Source: Prevotella sp. (GTDB lineage: Bacteria > Bacteroidota > Bacteroidia > Bacteroidales > Bacteroidaceae). Taken from it: 33,876 bases of DNA. Under the pieces are notes generated by a model, which saw only the letters and a program-made list of their open reading frames with translations, made no database searches and was not told where the DNA came from. Where the stretch lies: the NCBI GenBank assembly GCA_017458225.1, contig JAFTFX010000032.1, positions 1 through 33,876 on the forward strand. The letters are read 5' to 3'. Both the position numbers and the translations under genes were made by a program. This document shows positions 7,045 through 14,742 of the stretch, piece by piece. The stretch's first letter is position 1; every line of letters begins with the position of its first letter.

Positions 7045-9066
7045 ATGAAAAGATTCCTTTTACCACTGCTGGCACTGCTGCCCCTGACGGCCTTTGCTAA
7101 CGAGGCAAGCGTGACATCGCCCAACGGAAAACTCACGGTTACCATCAACGACCAGGGCGGACGCGCCACATACGCCGTGACACTCGACGGACAGAGCGTA
7201 CTGCTGCCCTCGGCACTGGGTTTCAAGGCTGACTTCGGCGACTTCACGCAGGGCCTCACCATGGGCGAGGTGAAGACGGGCAACCAGAAGGACACCTACC
7301 AAATGCGGCAGGTGAAGCAGTCGGCCATTTCGTATGATGCCAACACGCTGGTTGCCGAGTTCCAAAACGCCAAGAAGCAGCGCATGAGTGTGGAGTTCTT
7401 CGTGAAAGACAACGACGTGGCTTTCCGCTACCTGATTCCCCGTCAGACAAAGGCACCCTTCGCCATGATGGCAGCGACGGAGGCCATGAACCCGAAGTGC
7501 GCCGTCATTGAGCGCGAGGCCACCAGCTTCACCCTGCCCGACGGCACCACCACCTTTGTTTGTCCGCAGATAGACCCCATGAAGGGTTGGGAGCGCACCA
7601 AACCCAGCTATGAAGAGGAGTATGTGCCCGATGCCCCGATGGCGGTGAAGTCGAAGTTCGGACAGGGATATACGTTCCCGTGTCTGTTTAAGGCTCCCCT
7701 CTCATCCCCCCAACAGGGGGGAGGCCAGAATGCAGGCAATGCACTCTGGGTTCTGATTTCTGAGACGGGTGTCAGCAGCCAGTACTGCGCTGCCCACCTC
7801 AGCGACTATCGCGAAGGAACGGGCTACACGATTGCCTTCCCCCAAGCAGGCGAGAACAACGGCTTTGGCTCGGCAACGGCTGCCATCGCGCTGCCTGCCG
7901 AGACACCCTGGCGCACCATCACCGTGGGACAGTCGCTCAGCCCCATCGTGGAGACCACCATCCCCTACGACGTGGTGAAGCCGCTCTACGAACCGTCGGA
8001 AGACTACCGCTCGGGCCGCTACACTTGGTCGTGGCTCATCTGGCAAGACTATAGCATCAACTGGAACGACCAGGTGCAGTTCATCGACCTGGCCGGTGCC
8101 ATGGGCTACGAATACTGCTTAGTGGACGGCTGTTGGGACACCGAGATTGGCCGCAACCGCATGGCTGAGCTTTCGAAGTATGCACAGCAGAAGGGCGTGA
8201 GCCTGATGCTGTGGTACAACAGCAACGGTGCTTGGAACAATGCGCCGCAGACCCCACGCGGATGCATGGACAACAGCATTGCACGCGACCGCGAGATGAA
8301 GTGGCTGAAAGCAATCGGCGTGAAGGGCATCAAGGTGGACTTCTTCGCCGGCGACAAGCAGGAAACGATGCGCCTCTACGAAGACATCCTCTTCGATGCC
8401 AACCGCTACGGCATACAGGTGATCTTCCACGGTTGCACCCTGCCCCGTGGCTGGGAGCGCATGTATCCCAACTTCGTTTCTTCTGAAGCCGTGCTGGCCT
8501 CTGAGAATGTCTACTTCTCTGACTATCACGCCAAGCAGGAGCCTTTCCAGCTGACCATGCACCCCTTCTGCCGCAATGCCGTAGCCACAATGGACTGGGG
8601 CGGTGTGATCATGAACAAGCACCTGTCGAAGGACAACAAGAGCCGCCATCTGCGCCAGACCACCGATGCCTTCGAACTGGCCACAGCCTTTACCAACCAG
8701 GCTGCCATCCAGTGCATCGCCATTCAGCCCAACAACCTGCAGGACTTGCCACAGATGGAACTTGACTTCCTAAAAACCATTCCCACCACATGGGACGAGA
8801 CACGCCTGCTGGCCGGCTATCCCGGCAAATATGTGGTGATGGCCCGTCGCCACGGCGACCAGTGGTACATTGCAGGCCTGAACGCCTTGAAGGAGCCGCA
8901 GAAGATGGTGCTCGACCTCAACGACTACAACGTGAGCAACATCATCATTGATGCCGTTGACAAGAAGACCCAGCAGGTCAGCACGCAGCAGAACACCGTG
9001 AAGAAAAACAAGAAAGGCCTGTACACCGTTGAGATGCAGCCCAACGGCGGTATGGTGCTGTACTAA
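7045..9066 (+). CDS. GH97 family glycoside hydrolase (secreted)
   Basis: A 673-residue secreted or periplasmic glycosidase with signal peptide (1-18, ending TAFA). The N-terminal beta-sandwich (about 20-310), the (beta/alpha)8 barrel (about 325-600, YTWSWLIWQDYSINWNDQVQ to the TTWDET region) and the C-terminal beta domain match GH97. IKVDFFAGDKQ (D432) and SSEAV (E481) have the spacing of the nucleophile and acid/base of retaining members, which act as alpha-galactosidases. SusB-like inverting alpha-glucosidases lack that Asp. The retaining assignment is inference. Residues 217-229 (APLSSPQQGGGQN) are encoded by a REP-like palindrome and interrupt the usual LFK...WVLISETG junction. GH28 follows 46 bases downstream on the same transcript. 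Confidence 0.92.
   Translation: MKRFLLPLLALLPLTAFANEASVTSPNGKLTVTINDQGGRATYAVTLDGQSVLLPSALGFKADFGDFTQGLTMGEVKTGNQKDTYQMRQVKQSAISYDANTLVAEFQNAKKQRMSVEFFVKDNDVAFRYLIPRQTKAPFAMMAATEAMNPKCAVIEREATSFTLPDGTTTFVCPQIDPMKGWERTKPSYEEEYVPDAPMAVKSKFGQGYTFPCLFKAPLSSPQQGGGQNAGNALWVLISETGVSSQYCAAHLSDYREGTGYTIAFPQAGENNGFGSATAAIALPAETPWRTITVGQSLSPIVETTIPYDVVKPLYEPSEDYRSGRYTWSWLIWQDYSINWNDQVQFIDLAGAMGYEYCLVDGCWDTEIGRNRMAELSKYAQQKGVSLMLWYNSNGAWNNAPQTPRGCMDNSIARDREMKWLKAIGVKGIKVDFFAGDKQETMRLYEDILFDANRYGIQVIFHGCTLPRGWERMYPNFVSSEAVLASENVYFSDYHAKQEPFQLTMHPFCRNAVATMDWGGVIMNKHLSKDNKSRHLRQTTDAFELATAFTNQAAIQCIAIQPNNLQDLPQMELDFLKTIPTTWDETRLLAGYPGKYVVMARRHGDQWYIAGLNALKEPQKMVLDLNDYNVSNIIIDAVDKKTQQVSTQQNTVKKNKKGLYTVEMQPNGGMVLY
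7692..7726 (+). repeat. REP-like palindrome A, inside GH97 gene
   Basis: Tail GGCTCCCCTCTCAT followed by a hairpin CCCCCC-AACA-GGGGGG (7706-7721). It is translated in frame as about 13 residues. It is the most divergent of six copies but shares the tail-plus-hairpin layout, and its outer ends GGC/GCC also pair. Confidence 0.65.
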
Positions 9067-9074
9067 TTATTATC

Positions 9075-9098
9075 GAGAATTTGAGAATTATAGAATTT
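9075..9098. repeat. 8-bp tandem array (unit GAGAATTT, 3 copies)
   Basis: Three units at 9075-9082, 9083-9090 and 9091-9098, the second and third each with one change. They fill most of the 46-base spacer between GH97 and GH28. Confidence 0.7.
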
Positions 9099-9112
9099 TT
9101 CTCTGACACAAA

Positions 9113-10519
9113 ATGATGAAACTGACGAAACAATTAGCAACCGCATTGCTGCTGACTCTTGCCACAGGCATGCAGGCAGCCAACAACAATCCGTATAGTA
9201 TCTACACCAGCAACCTGCCCTTCTCAATGCCGGAAGTGACGGTGCCCACGTTCCCCAACCACTTGGTGAACCTAAAGGACTTTGGAGCCAAGGGCGACGG
9301 CACCTCGCTCTGCACCGAGGCCTTTGTAAAGGCCATCGACGCACTGAGCCAGAAAGGCGGAGGACGACTGGTGGTGCCACAGGGTGTGTGGTTCACGGGG
9401 CCCATCGAACTGAAGAGCAACATCGACCTGCATCTGGAGCAGGGAGCCATCATCCTGTTCTCAGGCGACATGAGTCTCTATCCCGTCATCGAGACCGTCT
9501 ATGAGGGCAAGGCCGACCGCCGCTGCCAATCGCCCATCACAGGCAAAGACCTCGTCAACGTGGCCATCACCGGCCGTGGGGTCATCGACGGCAACGGCCA
9601 GAACTGGCGACCGCTGAAGAAATGGAAGGTCACCGACAAGCAATGGGCCAAGATGACGAAGAACGGCGGCACCATGTCAGAGAAGAAAGACCTGTGGTAT
9701 CCGTCGGAGGAACACCTGCGCCGTCGTCCGGTGCTCATCCAGCTGGTGAACTGCCGCAATGTGCTGCTGCAAAATGTGGCCTTCCAGAACTCACCGGCAT
9801 GGAACATCCATCCGCTGATGTGCGAGAACCTTATCATTGACGGCATCACGGCCCGCAACCCCTTCTATGCCCAGAATGGCGATGCCCTCGACCTGGAGTC
9901 GTGCCGCAATGCGCTGGTGGTCAACTCGGTGTTCGATGCCGGCGACGACTGCATCTGCATCAAAAGCGGCAAGGACAAGGAAGGCCGCCTGCGTGCACGT
10001 CCCTGCGAGAACGTGGTGATCAGCGGCTGCACAGTCTTCGCCGGTCATGGCGGCTTCACCGTGGGCAGCGAGATGAGCGGCGGCGTACGCAACATCCTGG
10101 TCAAGGACTGCCAATTCCTCGGCACCGACGTTGGTCTGCGCTTCAAGTCGACCCGTGGACGTGGCGGCGTGGTGGAGAACATCTTCATCAACAGCATCTC
10201 CATGTACAACATCATTGAGGATGCGCTGACCTTCGACCTCTACTACGACGGCAAGTCGGTGACCGACGACATGGATGGCATTGAACAGCAGTCGGCCAAG
10301 GCCCGCATCGTAGCCGATGAGACCACGCCCTGCTTCCGCAACATCACCATTGAGAACATCATCTGCCGCGGAGCCAATCGTGCTTTCTACTTCAACGGTC
10401 TGCCCGAACAGCCCATCAAGAACGTGAACCTGCGCAACATCTACATCACCGCCGATCAGGAGGGTGAGTTTCACTACTGCGAAGGTGTGAAGAAAGAAAA
10501 TGTAAACATCAGGAAATAG
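9113..10519 (+). CDS. GH28 polygalacturonase-like hydrolase (secreted)
   Basis: A 468-residue right-handed parallel beta-helix hydrolase with a signal peptide (about 1-22, ending GMQA). The N-terminal VNLKDFGAKGDGTSLCTEAF segment is the standard opening of bacterial GH28 proteins. Catalytic motifs: NGD (255-257, in place of NTD), GDD (277-279), GHGG (311-314) and RFK (343-345, in place of RIK). All acidic residues needed for inverting hydrolysis of galacturonate linkages are present. The substrate may be homogalacturonan or rhamnogalacturonan; context with PL11 and GH97 suggests rhamnogalacturonan. Two ATG codons stand together at 9113 and 9116. The 3' end overlaps the convergent AI-2E gene by 11 bases. 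It is clearly related to the GH28 gene at 25515. Confidence 0.93.
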   Translation: MMKLTKQLATALLLTLATGMQAANNNPYSIYTSNLPFSMPEVTVPTFPNHLVNLKDFGAKGDGTSLCTEAFVKAIDALSQKGGGRLVVPQGVWFTGPIELKSNIDLHLEQGAIILFSGDMSLYPVIETVYEGKADRRCQSPITGKDLVNVAITGRGVIDGNGQNWRPLKKWKVTDKQWAKMTKNGGTMSEKKDLWYPSEEHLRRRPVLIQLVNCRNVLLQNVAFQNSPAWNIHPLMCENLIIDGITARNPFYAQNGDALDLESCRNALVVNSVFDAGDDCICIKSGKDKEGRLRARPCENVVISGCTVFAGHGGFTVGSEMSGGVRNILVKDCQFLGTDVGLRFKSTRGRGGVVENIFINSISMYNIIEDALTFDLYYDGKSVTDDMDGIEQQSAKARIVADETTPCFRNITIENIICRGANRAFYFNGLPEQPIKNVNLRNIYITADQEGEFHYCEGVKKENVNIRK

Positions 10520-11597
10520 GCCTTTTTCGCTTGATGATGTAGCGCTGATAGTAGCTGAGCAGCAGCGTGGTGAGCGGCAGGGCGATAATCATGCCGAGCA
10601 TGCCAAGCAGCGAGCCCCAGATGGAAAGCGAGAGCAGGATGATGGCAGCATTCAGGCCCGTGACCTGTCCCATGATCTTGGGTGTGAGGAAGGCATCTTG
10701 AATGACTTGTACCACAGCAAACACGGCAATAGCCATCAGCATGATGATCCAGAAGTTCTGACCCGTCTCAGCACTCTTGGCCAGTGCCAGGATGATGGTG
10801 GGGATGAAGCCCAGCATCTGCAAATAGGGCACCATGTTCAGCAAGCCGATGAACATGCCGAGGGGAATGGCCATGGGGAAGCCGATGATCAGGAAGCCGA
10901 TGCTGAACAGCACACCTACAAGGAAGGCAATCATAGCCTGACCACGGAAATACTTGTTCATGCCCTCTTCCACATCGCTGGCCAGCTGAACGGCAAAGCC
11001 CCGATAGCGTTCTGGCAGCAGATTGGGCCAACCGTTGGAAATCTCCTCATAGTCCAGCAGGATAAAGATGGTATAGAGCAAAATCATGGTGAGCGACAGC
11101 AGACTGCTCAGCACACTGAACGACTGGGCAACCACATCCCACACCTTCGGCATGGTCTCTTTCACACTGTCCATAAAGCCTTCCTGCGTCACAATGGCCT
11201 TCAGCTGCTCCACATCGGTATGCTCGCGAATGAAGTCCTGCACCTTGCCAGGAATACTGTTCAGCGTGCTGTTGCCTTCTACGTAGGCAATCATCACGTC
11301 CTTGATGCGTCCGGCCTCCTCAATCATGGGCGGCACAATCAGCCAGAAGCAGACCGCCAGCACCAGACATACACAAAGCAAGGCACAGACAATGCCCAGA
11401 ATGCGGTACTTCAGCCGGCACTTGTATTGGAAGAATCTGACCAACGGAAATAGCAGATAGGCCAGCAGCCAGGCTGCAAAGAAGGGCAGGAGCACACCGC
11501 TCAAACGGTTGAGCAGCATGACGATGCCCACCATGATGACAATGGCAATGATGCCACGCACTACAGTATCGAGAGTTATTTTCTTAGGTTCCATCAT
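10509..11597 (-). CDS. AI-2E transporter family membrane protein
   Basis: A 362-residue inner-membrane protein of the AI-2E transporter/PerM-TqsA family. Hydrophobic segments lie at about 13-45 (two, around the LLPFFAAWLLAYLLFPL motif), 64-92, 160-184 and, after a soluble loop, 215-345 with several helices including FLVGVLFSIGFLIIGFPMAIPLG and a family-typical GLLNMVPYLQ segment. The C-terminus is basic (YIIKRKRPIS). Some members export autoinducer-2, others act in ion or osmotic homeostasis; the substrate here cannot be told. It is transcribed leftward, possibly with the GH28-like and sulfatase genes upstream, from which it is separated by a 48-base spacer holding an 8-bp tandem array. Confidence 0.9.
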   Translation of the reverse strand: MMEPKKITLDTVVRGIIAIVIMVGIVMLLNRLSGVLLPFFAAWLLAYLLFPLVRFFQYKCRLKYRILGIVCALLCVCLVLAVCFWLIVPPMIEEAGRIKDVMIAYVEGNSTLNSIPGKVQDFIREHTDVEQLKAIVTQEGFMDSVKETMPKVWDVVAQSFSVLSSLLSLTMILLYTIFILLDYEEISNGWPNLLPERYRGFAVQLASDVEEGMNKYFRGQAMIAFLVGVLFSIGFLIIGFPMAIPLGMFIGLLNMVPYLQMLGFIPTIILALAKSAETGQNFWIIMLMAIAVFAVVQVIQDAFLTPKIMGQVTGLNAAIILLSLSIWGSLLGMLGMIIALPLTTLLLSYYQRYIIKRKRPIS

Positions 11598-11603
11598 TGT
11601 AAG

Positions 11604-11635
11604 GAGTTCAGAAGTTCAGGAGTTCAGGAGTTCAG
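11604..11635. repeat. 8-bp tandem array (unit GAGTTCAG, 4 copies)
   Basis: Four contiguous units at 11604-11611, 11612-11619, 11620-11627 and 11628-11635, identical except for the first base of the second. The array occupies most of the spacer between the GH28-like gene and the AI-2E family gene. Confidence 0.85.
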
Positions 11636-11645
11636 ACGATAGATT

Positions 11646-13118
11646 TTACTGACTGATATCTGACGAACGGAACGTCACCACCTGCTCTACACCTTGCTCA
11701 GTGGGAGCATCAATGGAGCGGAGCGTGGCCTTGCGAACATCGTCGAGCACCACAGCAGGACGATAGTCTGGACGCTCGTAGCGGAAGGTTACATCGTTGA
11801 CATAGAGGCCTTCCACATGGCGGGCATACAGGCCGTAGGCAGGAGTCCATCCGGCAAACTTCGGCTCAGGATAGTTCGTGCCCTGCTCGCGGTAGTTCTT
11901 ATCCACCAGTTCCTTGGCTCCGCCGCCCTTGAAGTACAGACGGATGTTCGAGAGCCACACATTGCGCACGGGTTCGTCTTTCATGCCGGTAACGATAATG
12001 GAGCAGAGCGAGTCGCAGTCGTCGGCAATGACGTTCGATATCTGAATATCACGAGCCGAACTCATGCGAGTGACCTCCTTCGGGCCTCGATTACGGCAAC
12101 CGGTGGTAATATAAATAGGATAATGGTGCACGTGGCTCATGGTAATATTGCTGACCACGATGTTCTCCATCAGGCCCTGATCGACCTCTTCGAAAGCAAG
12201 GCCGCTGGAGTACATGAACGTGCAGTTCGTGAGCGAGATATTACGATAGCCACCATTCGACTCGGTGCCCAGCTTAAAGCGGCCGCACACCCAGCCGACG
12301 GGTTCGGGTATGTAGGTGCCGTCAATGAGTGAACCGCACTTATAGCCCGTGATGTTGCAGTTGCTGACGGCGATATGTTCGCAGAGCACGGGCTTCTTCA
12401 GCGCATAGCTCGACTTCAGCACCAGGGCATCGTCGCGTGGCGTGTTGATGCGACAGTTGGTGATGGTCATATACTTACAGCAGTCAATGTCGAAGCCGTC
12501 GCGGTTGGTGTCAATAGTCACATTGTCGATGGTCGACAGGTCGCAGCCCGTCATGATAATGCCGAAGTGGCCGCCACGATAGATGGTAATGTCGCGAATG
12601 GTGACCTGACGGCACAGTTTCAGCGCGATGGCCTTGTCGCCCGTACCAATGGAGCCGCCCTTGATGTTGCCACCGCTCTCGGTGTCCTTATGGGTCAGTC
12701 CCTTGCCGTCAATCATGCCGTGACCGGTGATCGAGATATTCTTCTCGCCATCGGCCCAGATCAGTGAGTTATGGAAATAGGTGTGTCCGCCATCCTGATA
12801 TTCTGGGAACCCGCCAAAGGACTCACTCTCGTCGTAGGCTTTCATGGAACCGGGAGCCGCCAGAAGGACGCAGCCGGCTGAGAGATGCAGGTTGATGTTC
12901 GACTTCAGGCGTATCGATCCACTCAGATAGGTACCGGCAGGCAGCAACACCTGTCCGCCGCCGTCCTTGACAGCTGCCTCGATGGCCGTATTGATGGCCG
13001 GAGAGTCAAGCGTCTTGCCGTCGCCCTTGGCCCCGAAATCACGTACGTTATACACTCCCGTTGCTTGCAGTTCGCCCACCAACAGGCAGGCCAGTAGTAA
13101 AGTAAATAGCTTGTTCAT
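11646..13118 (-). CDS. GH28-like parallel beta-helix protein (secreted)
   Basis: With the start at 13118 the product has 490 residues and a signal peptide (MNKLFTLLLACLLVGELQAT). A start at 13145 would place the -7 promoter box inside the gene. The opening VYNVRDFGAKGDGKTLDSPA is typical of GH28 and related pectin enzymes. The acidic motifs survive as NRDGFDID (205-212) and PRDD (227-230). The segment aligning with GHGxxxGSE reads VCGRFKLGTE (277-286), so the conserved His is absent, and the usual R-x-K after it is also missing. The protein may therefore be a variant pectin hydrolase with altered chemistry or substrate, or a binding protein. It lies between a sulfatase and a membrane protein on the minus strand. 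Family-level call is good; activity is open. Confidence 0.82.
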   Translation of the reverse strand: MNKLFTLLLACLLVGELQATGVYNVRDFGAKGDGKTLDSPAINTAIEAAVKDGGGQVLLPAGTYLSGSIRLKSNINLHLSAGCVLLAAPGSMKAYDESESFGGFPEYQDGGHTYFHNSLIWADGEKNISITGHGMIDGKGLTHKDTESGGNIKGGSIGTGDKAIALKLCRQVTIRDITIYRGGHFGIIMTGCDLSTIDNVTIDTNRDGFDIDCCKYMTITNCRINTPRDDALVLKSSYALKKPVLCEHIAVSNCNITGYKCGSLIDGTYIPEPVGWVCGRFKLGTESNGGYRNISLTNCTFMYSSGLAFEEVDQGLMENIVVSNITMSHVHHYPIYITTGCRNRGPKEVTRMSSARDIQISNVIADDCDSLCSIIVTGMKDEPVRNVWLSNIRLYFKGGGAKELVDKNYREQGTNYPEPKFAGWTPAYGLYARHVEGLYVNDVTFRYERPDYRPAVVLDDVRKATLRSIDAPTEQGVEQVVTFRSSDISQ

Positions 13119-13123
13119 GGCTG

Positions 13124-13131
13124 CAAAGATA
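13124..13131 (-). promoter_or_regulatory. -7 box abutting the GH28-like start
   Basis: TATCTTTG on the minus strand ends five bases before the ATG at 13118. A transcript begun from it would start almost at the ATG. No clear TTTG lies 19-21 bases upstream. Confidence 0.5.
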
Positions 13132-13266
13132 TACAGAAATCGCAAAAACGAATACTAAAATCGTATCTTTTTAAGATAGTTTTGGCCATTTTCAGCCCAT
13201 TTCCCCCGTTTTTTGCAGGCAAGCCCACCAAAAGGCTTTCTTTTCACATGGCCGTGGGAATGCTGT

Positions 13267-14676
13267 TCAGGGTTCGCCGGGCAGCGGATAGTTGGGCGAA
13301 TAGTGGTGCATGCGCTTCATCTGTTCGTCCAATTGTCTGACCAGCTCAGGATAGTCTGCAGCCAGATTGTGCTGCTCATTTTTGTCCTCGCTGATGCGAT
13401 AGAGTTCTAACGGTGCGTTTTTCTTCACCGTCACGCACTTCCACTCACCATGCCTGATGGCCCGTTGCTTGCCAGGGAACTCCCAGTACAGATAACGGCT
13501 GTCGGTATCGGCATGTCCACCAAAGAACAGCGGCGAGATGTCCATGCCGTCAATTTGCTCAGGCAGCTGCGGACTGGCTCCCGAGAGTTGTGCCAACGTG
13601 GGCATGAAGTCGGGGAAGTAGACCAAGTTGTCCACCTGTCTGACAGGCACGCGGCCCGGCTGATTGACGATGAGGGGCACCTTGATGCCGCCCTCATAGA
13701 GCTGTCCCTTGTGTCCTTTCAAACCAGCGCCGCAGTCAAGTTGTTCAGTCGGAGCCTGCACGGCAGCCCCATTGTCGGAAGCAAAGATCACCAGCGTGTT
13801 CTCGCGCAGACCGAGGGCATCGAGCGTGGCCAGCAGCCGGCCGATGTTATAGTCCATGTGGGTGACCAGTGCGGCATAGCGTTTCGTATTCGCAGTCCAG
13901 TCACCTTGTTCGTCATACCACGAAGTATCATCGATATTGAACGGCTCATGGGGCGCATCGTAGCCTAAGAAGAGGAAGAACGGGCGCTCCTTGTTGCGGT
14001 GAATGAAACCGATAGCATCGTCGGTCGAAATCTCCGTATTATGGCGCACGTGGGCATCGTTCTCGTTTTCACGGATATTGATCAGACTGTCGCCATGAAA
14101 ACGGTAGTAGGGATAGTAATAAGGTGCGTTCGAATGTACGGTGGCAATGGTCCATCCGTAGAACTCATCGAAGCCGCGATGGTTGGGAGCCGAGCCAGGG
14201 TCGTAGCCGTCCAAGTGCCACTTGTTCACCAGACAGGTGCGATAGCCTGCTGCCGTCATCACCGTTCCCAGCGTCACGTCCTCAGCCAACAAGTTCGCTC
14301 TCCGCACAATGGTTGTGTCGCCCCGTGGATTAATCTTCAGTCCCGTCATGCCGCCGGCATAGCACTGGTTGTCGCGAATGCGCCCGTTGCCACTGTTCTT
14401 GCCCGTCATCAGCGCACAGCGCGAGGGCGAGCTGATGCCACTGCCGGCGTAGGCCTGCGTAAAACTGGTGCCCGTAGCACAGAGACGGTCAATGTTGGGT
14501 GTTTGGATATAGCGGTTACCATAGCAGTGCAGGTCGCCATATCCCATGTCGTCAGCCAGAATGAACACGATGTTCGGGTGTTCGGGCGTAGCCTTTCGCA
14601 ATTCGTTTTCAGTCTGCGCCCCGGCTGTCTGGCTGCCCACGGCGGCCAGTCCTAAAAGTGTGAGATGAAGATCCAT
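13267..14676 (-). CDS. Sulfatase, Ser-type (S1 family)
   Basis: A 469-residue sulfatase. The metal-site opening NIVFILADDMGYGDLHCYG (D42, D43) and the activation motif S-S-P-S-R-C-A-L-M-T-G starting at residue 82 are clear. S82 would be converted to formylglycine by an anaerobic maturase (anSME type), which is not encoded in this window. Later motifs include ASDNGAA and GQLYEGGIKVPLIV. The C-terminal region ends in a Leu/His-rich tail. The N-terminus is odd for export: a hydrophobic stretch (LTLLGLAAVGS) and an AxA-like end (TAGAQ) but no basic residue before it. The substrate is unknown; nearby pectin enzymes make a sulfated plant, algal or host glycan possible. sprA ends 66 bases upstream on the same strand. 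Confidence 0.9.
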   Translation of the reverse strand: MDLHLTLLGLAAVGSQTAGAQTENELRKATPEHPNIVFILADDMGYGDLHCYGNRYIQTPNIDRLCATGTSFTQAYAGSGISSPSRCALMTGKNSGNGRIRDNQCYAGGMTGLKINPRGDTTIVRRANLLAEDVTLGTVMTAAGYRTCLVNKWHLDGYDPGSAPNHRGFDEFYGWTIATVHSNAPYYYPYYRFHGDSLINIRENENDAHVRHNTEISTDDAIGFIHRNKERPFFLFLGYDAPHEPFNIDDTSWYDEQGDWTANTKRYAALVTHMDYNIGRLLATLDALGLRENTLVIFASDNGAAVQAPTEQLDCGAGLKGHKGQLYEGGIKVPLIVNQPGRVPVRQVDNLVYFPDFMPTLAQLSGASPQLPEQIDGMDISPLFFGGHADTDSRYLYWEFPGKQRAIRHGEWKCVTVKKNAPLELYRISEDKNEQHNLAADYPELVRQLDEQMKRMHHYSPNYPLPGEP

Positions 14677-14680
14677 GTCG

Positions 14681-14688
14681 CAAAGATA
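14681..14688 (-). promoter_or_regulatory. -7 box abutting the sulfatase start
   Basis: TATCTTTG on the minus strand ends four bases before the ATG at 14676, the same arrangement as at 13124-13131. The upstream -33 region is weak (AGTG about 20 bases away). Confidence 0.5.
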
Positions 14689-14742
14689 GTCATTTATTCT
14701 GAAAAATGCACTAAACTATGGTAAAAATGTTTCAGCAAGACA

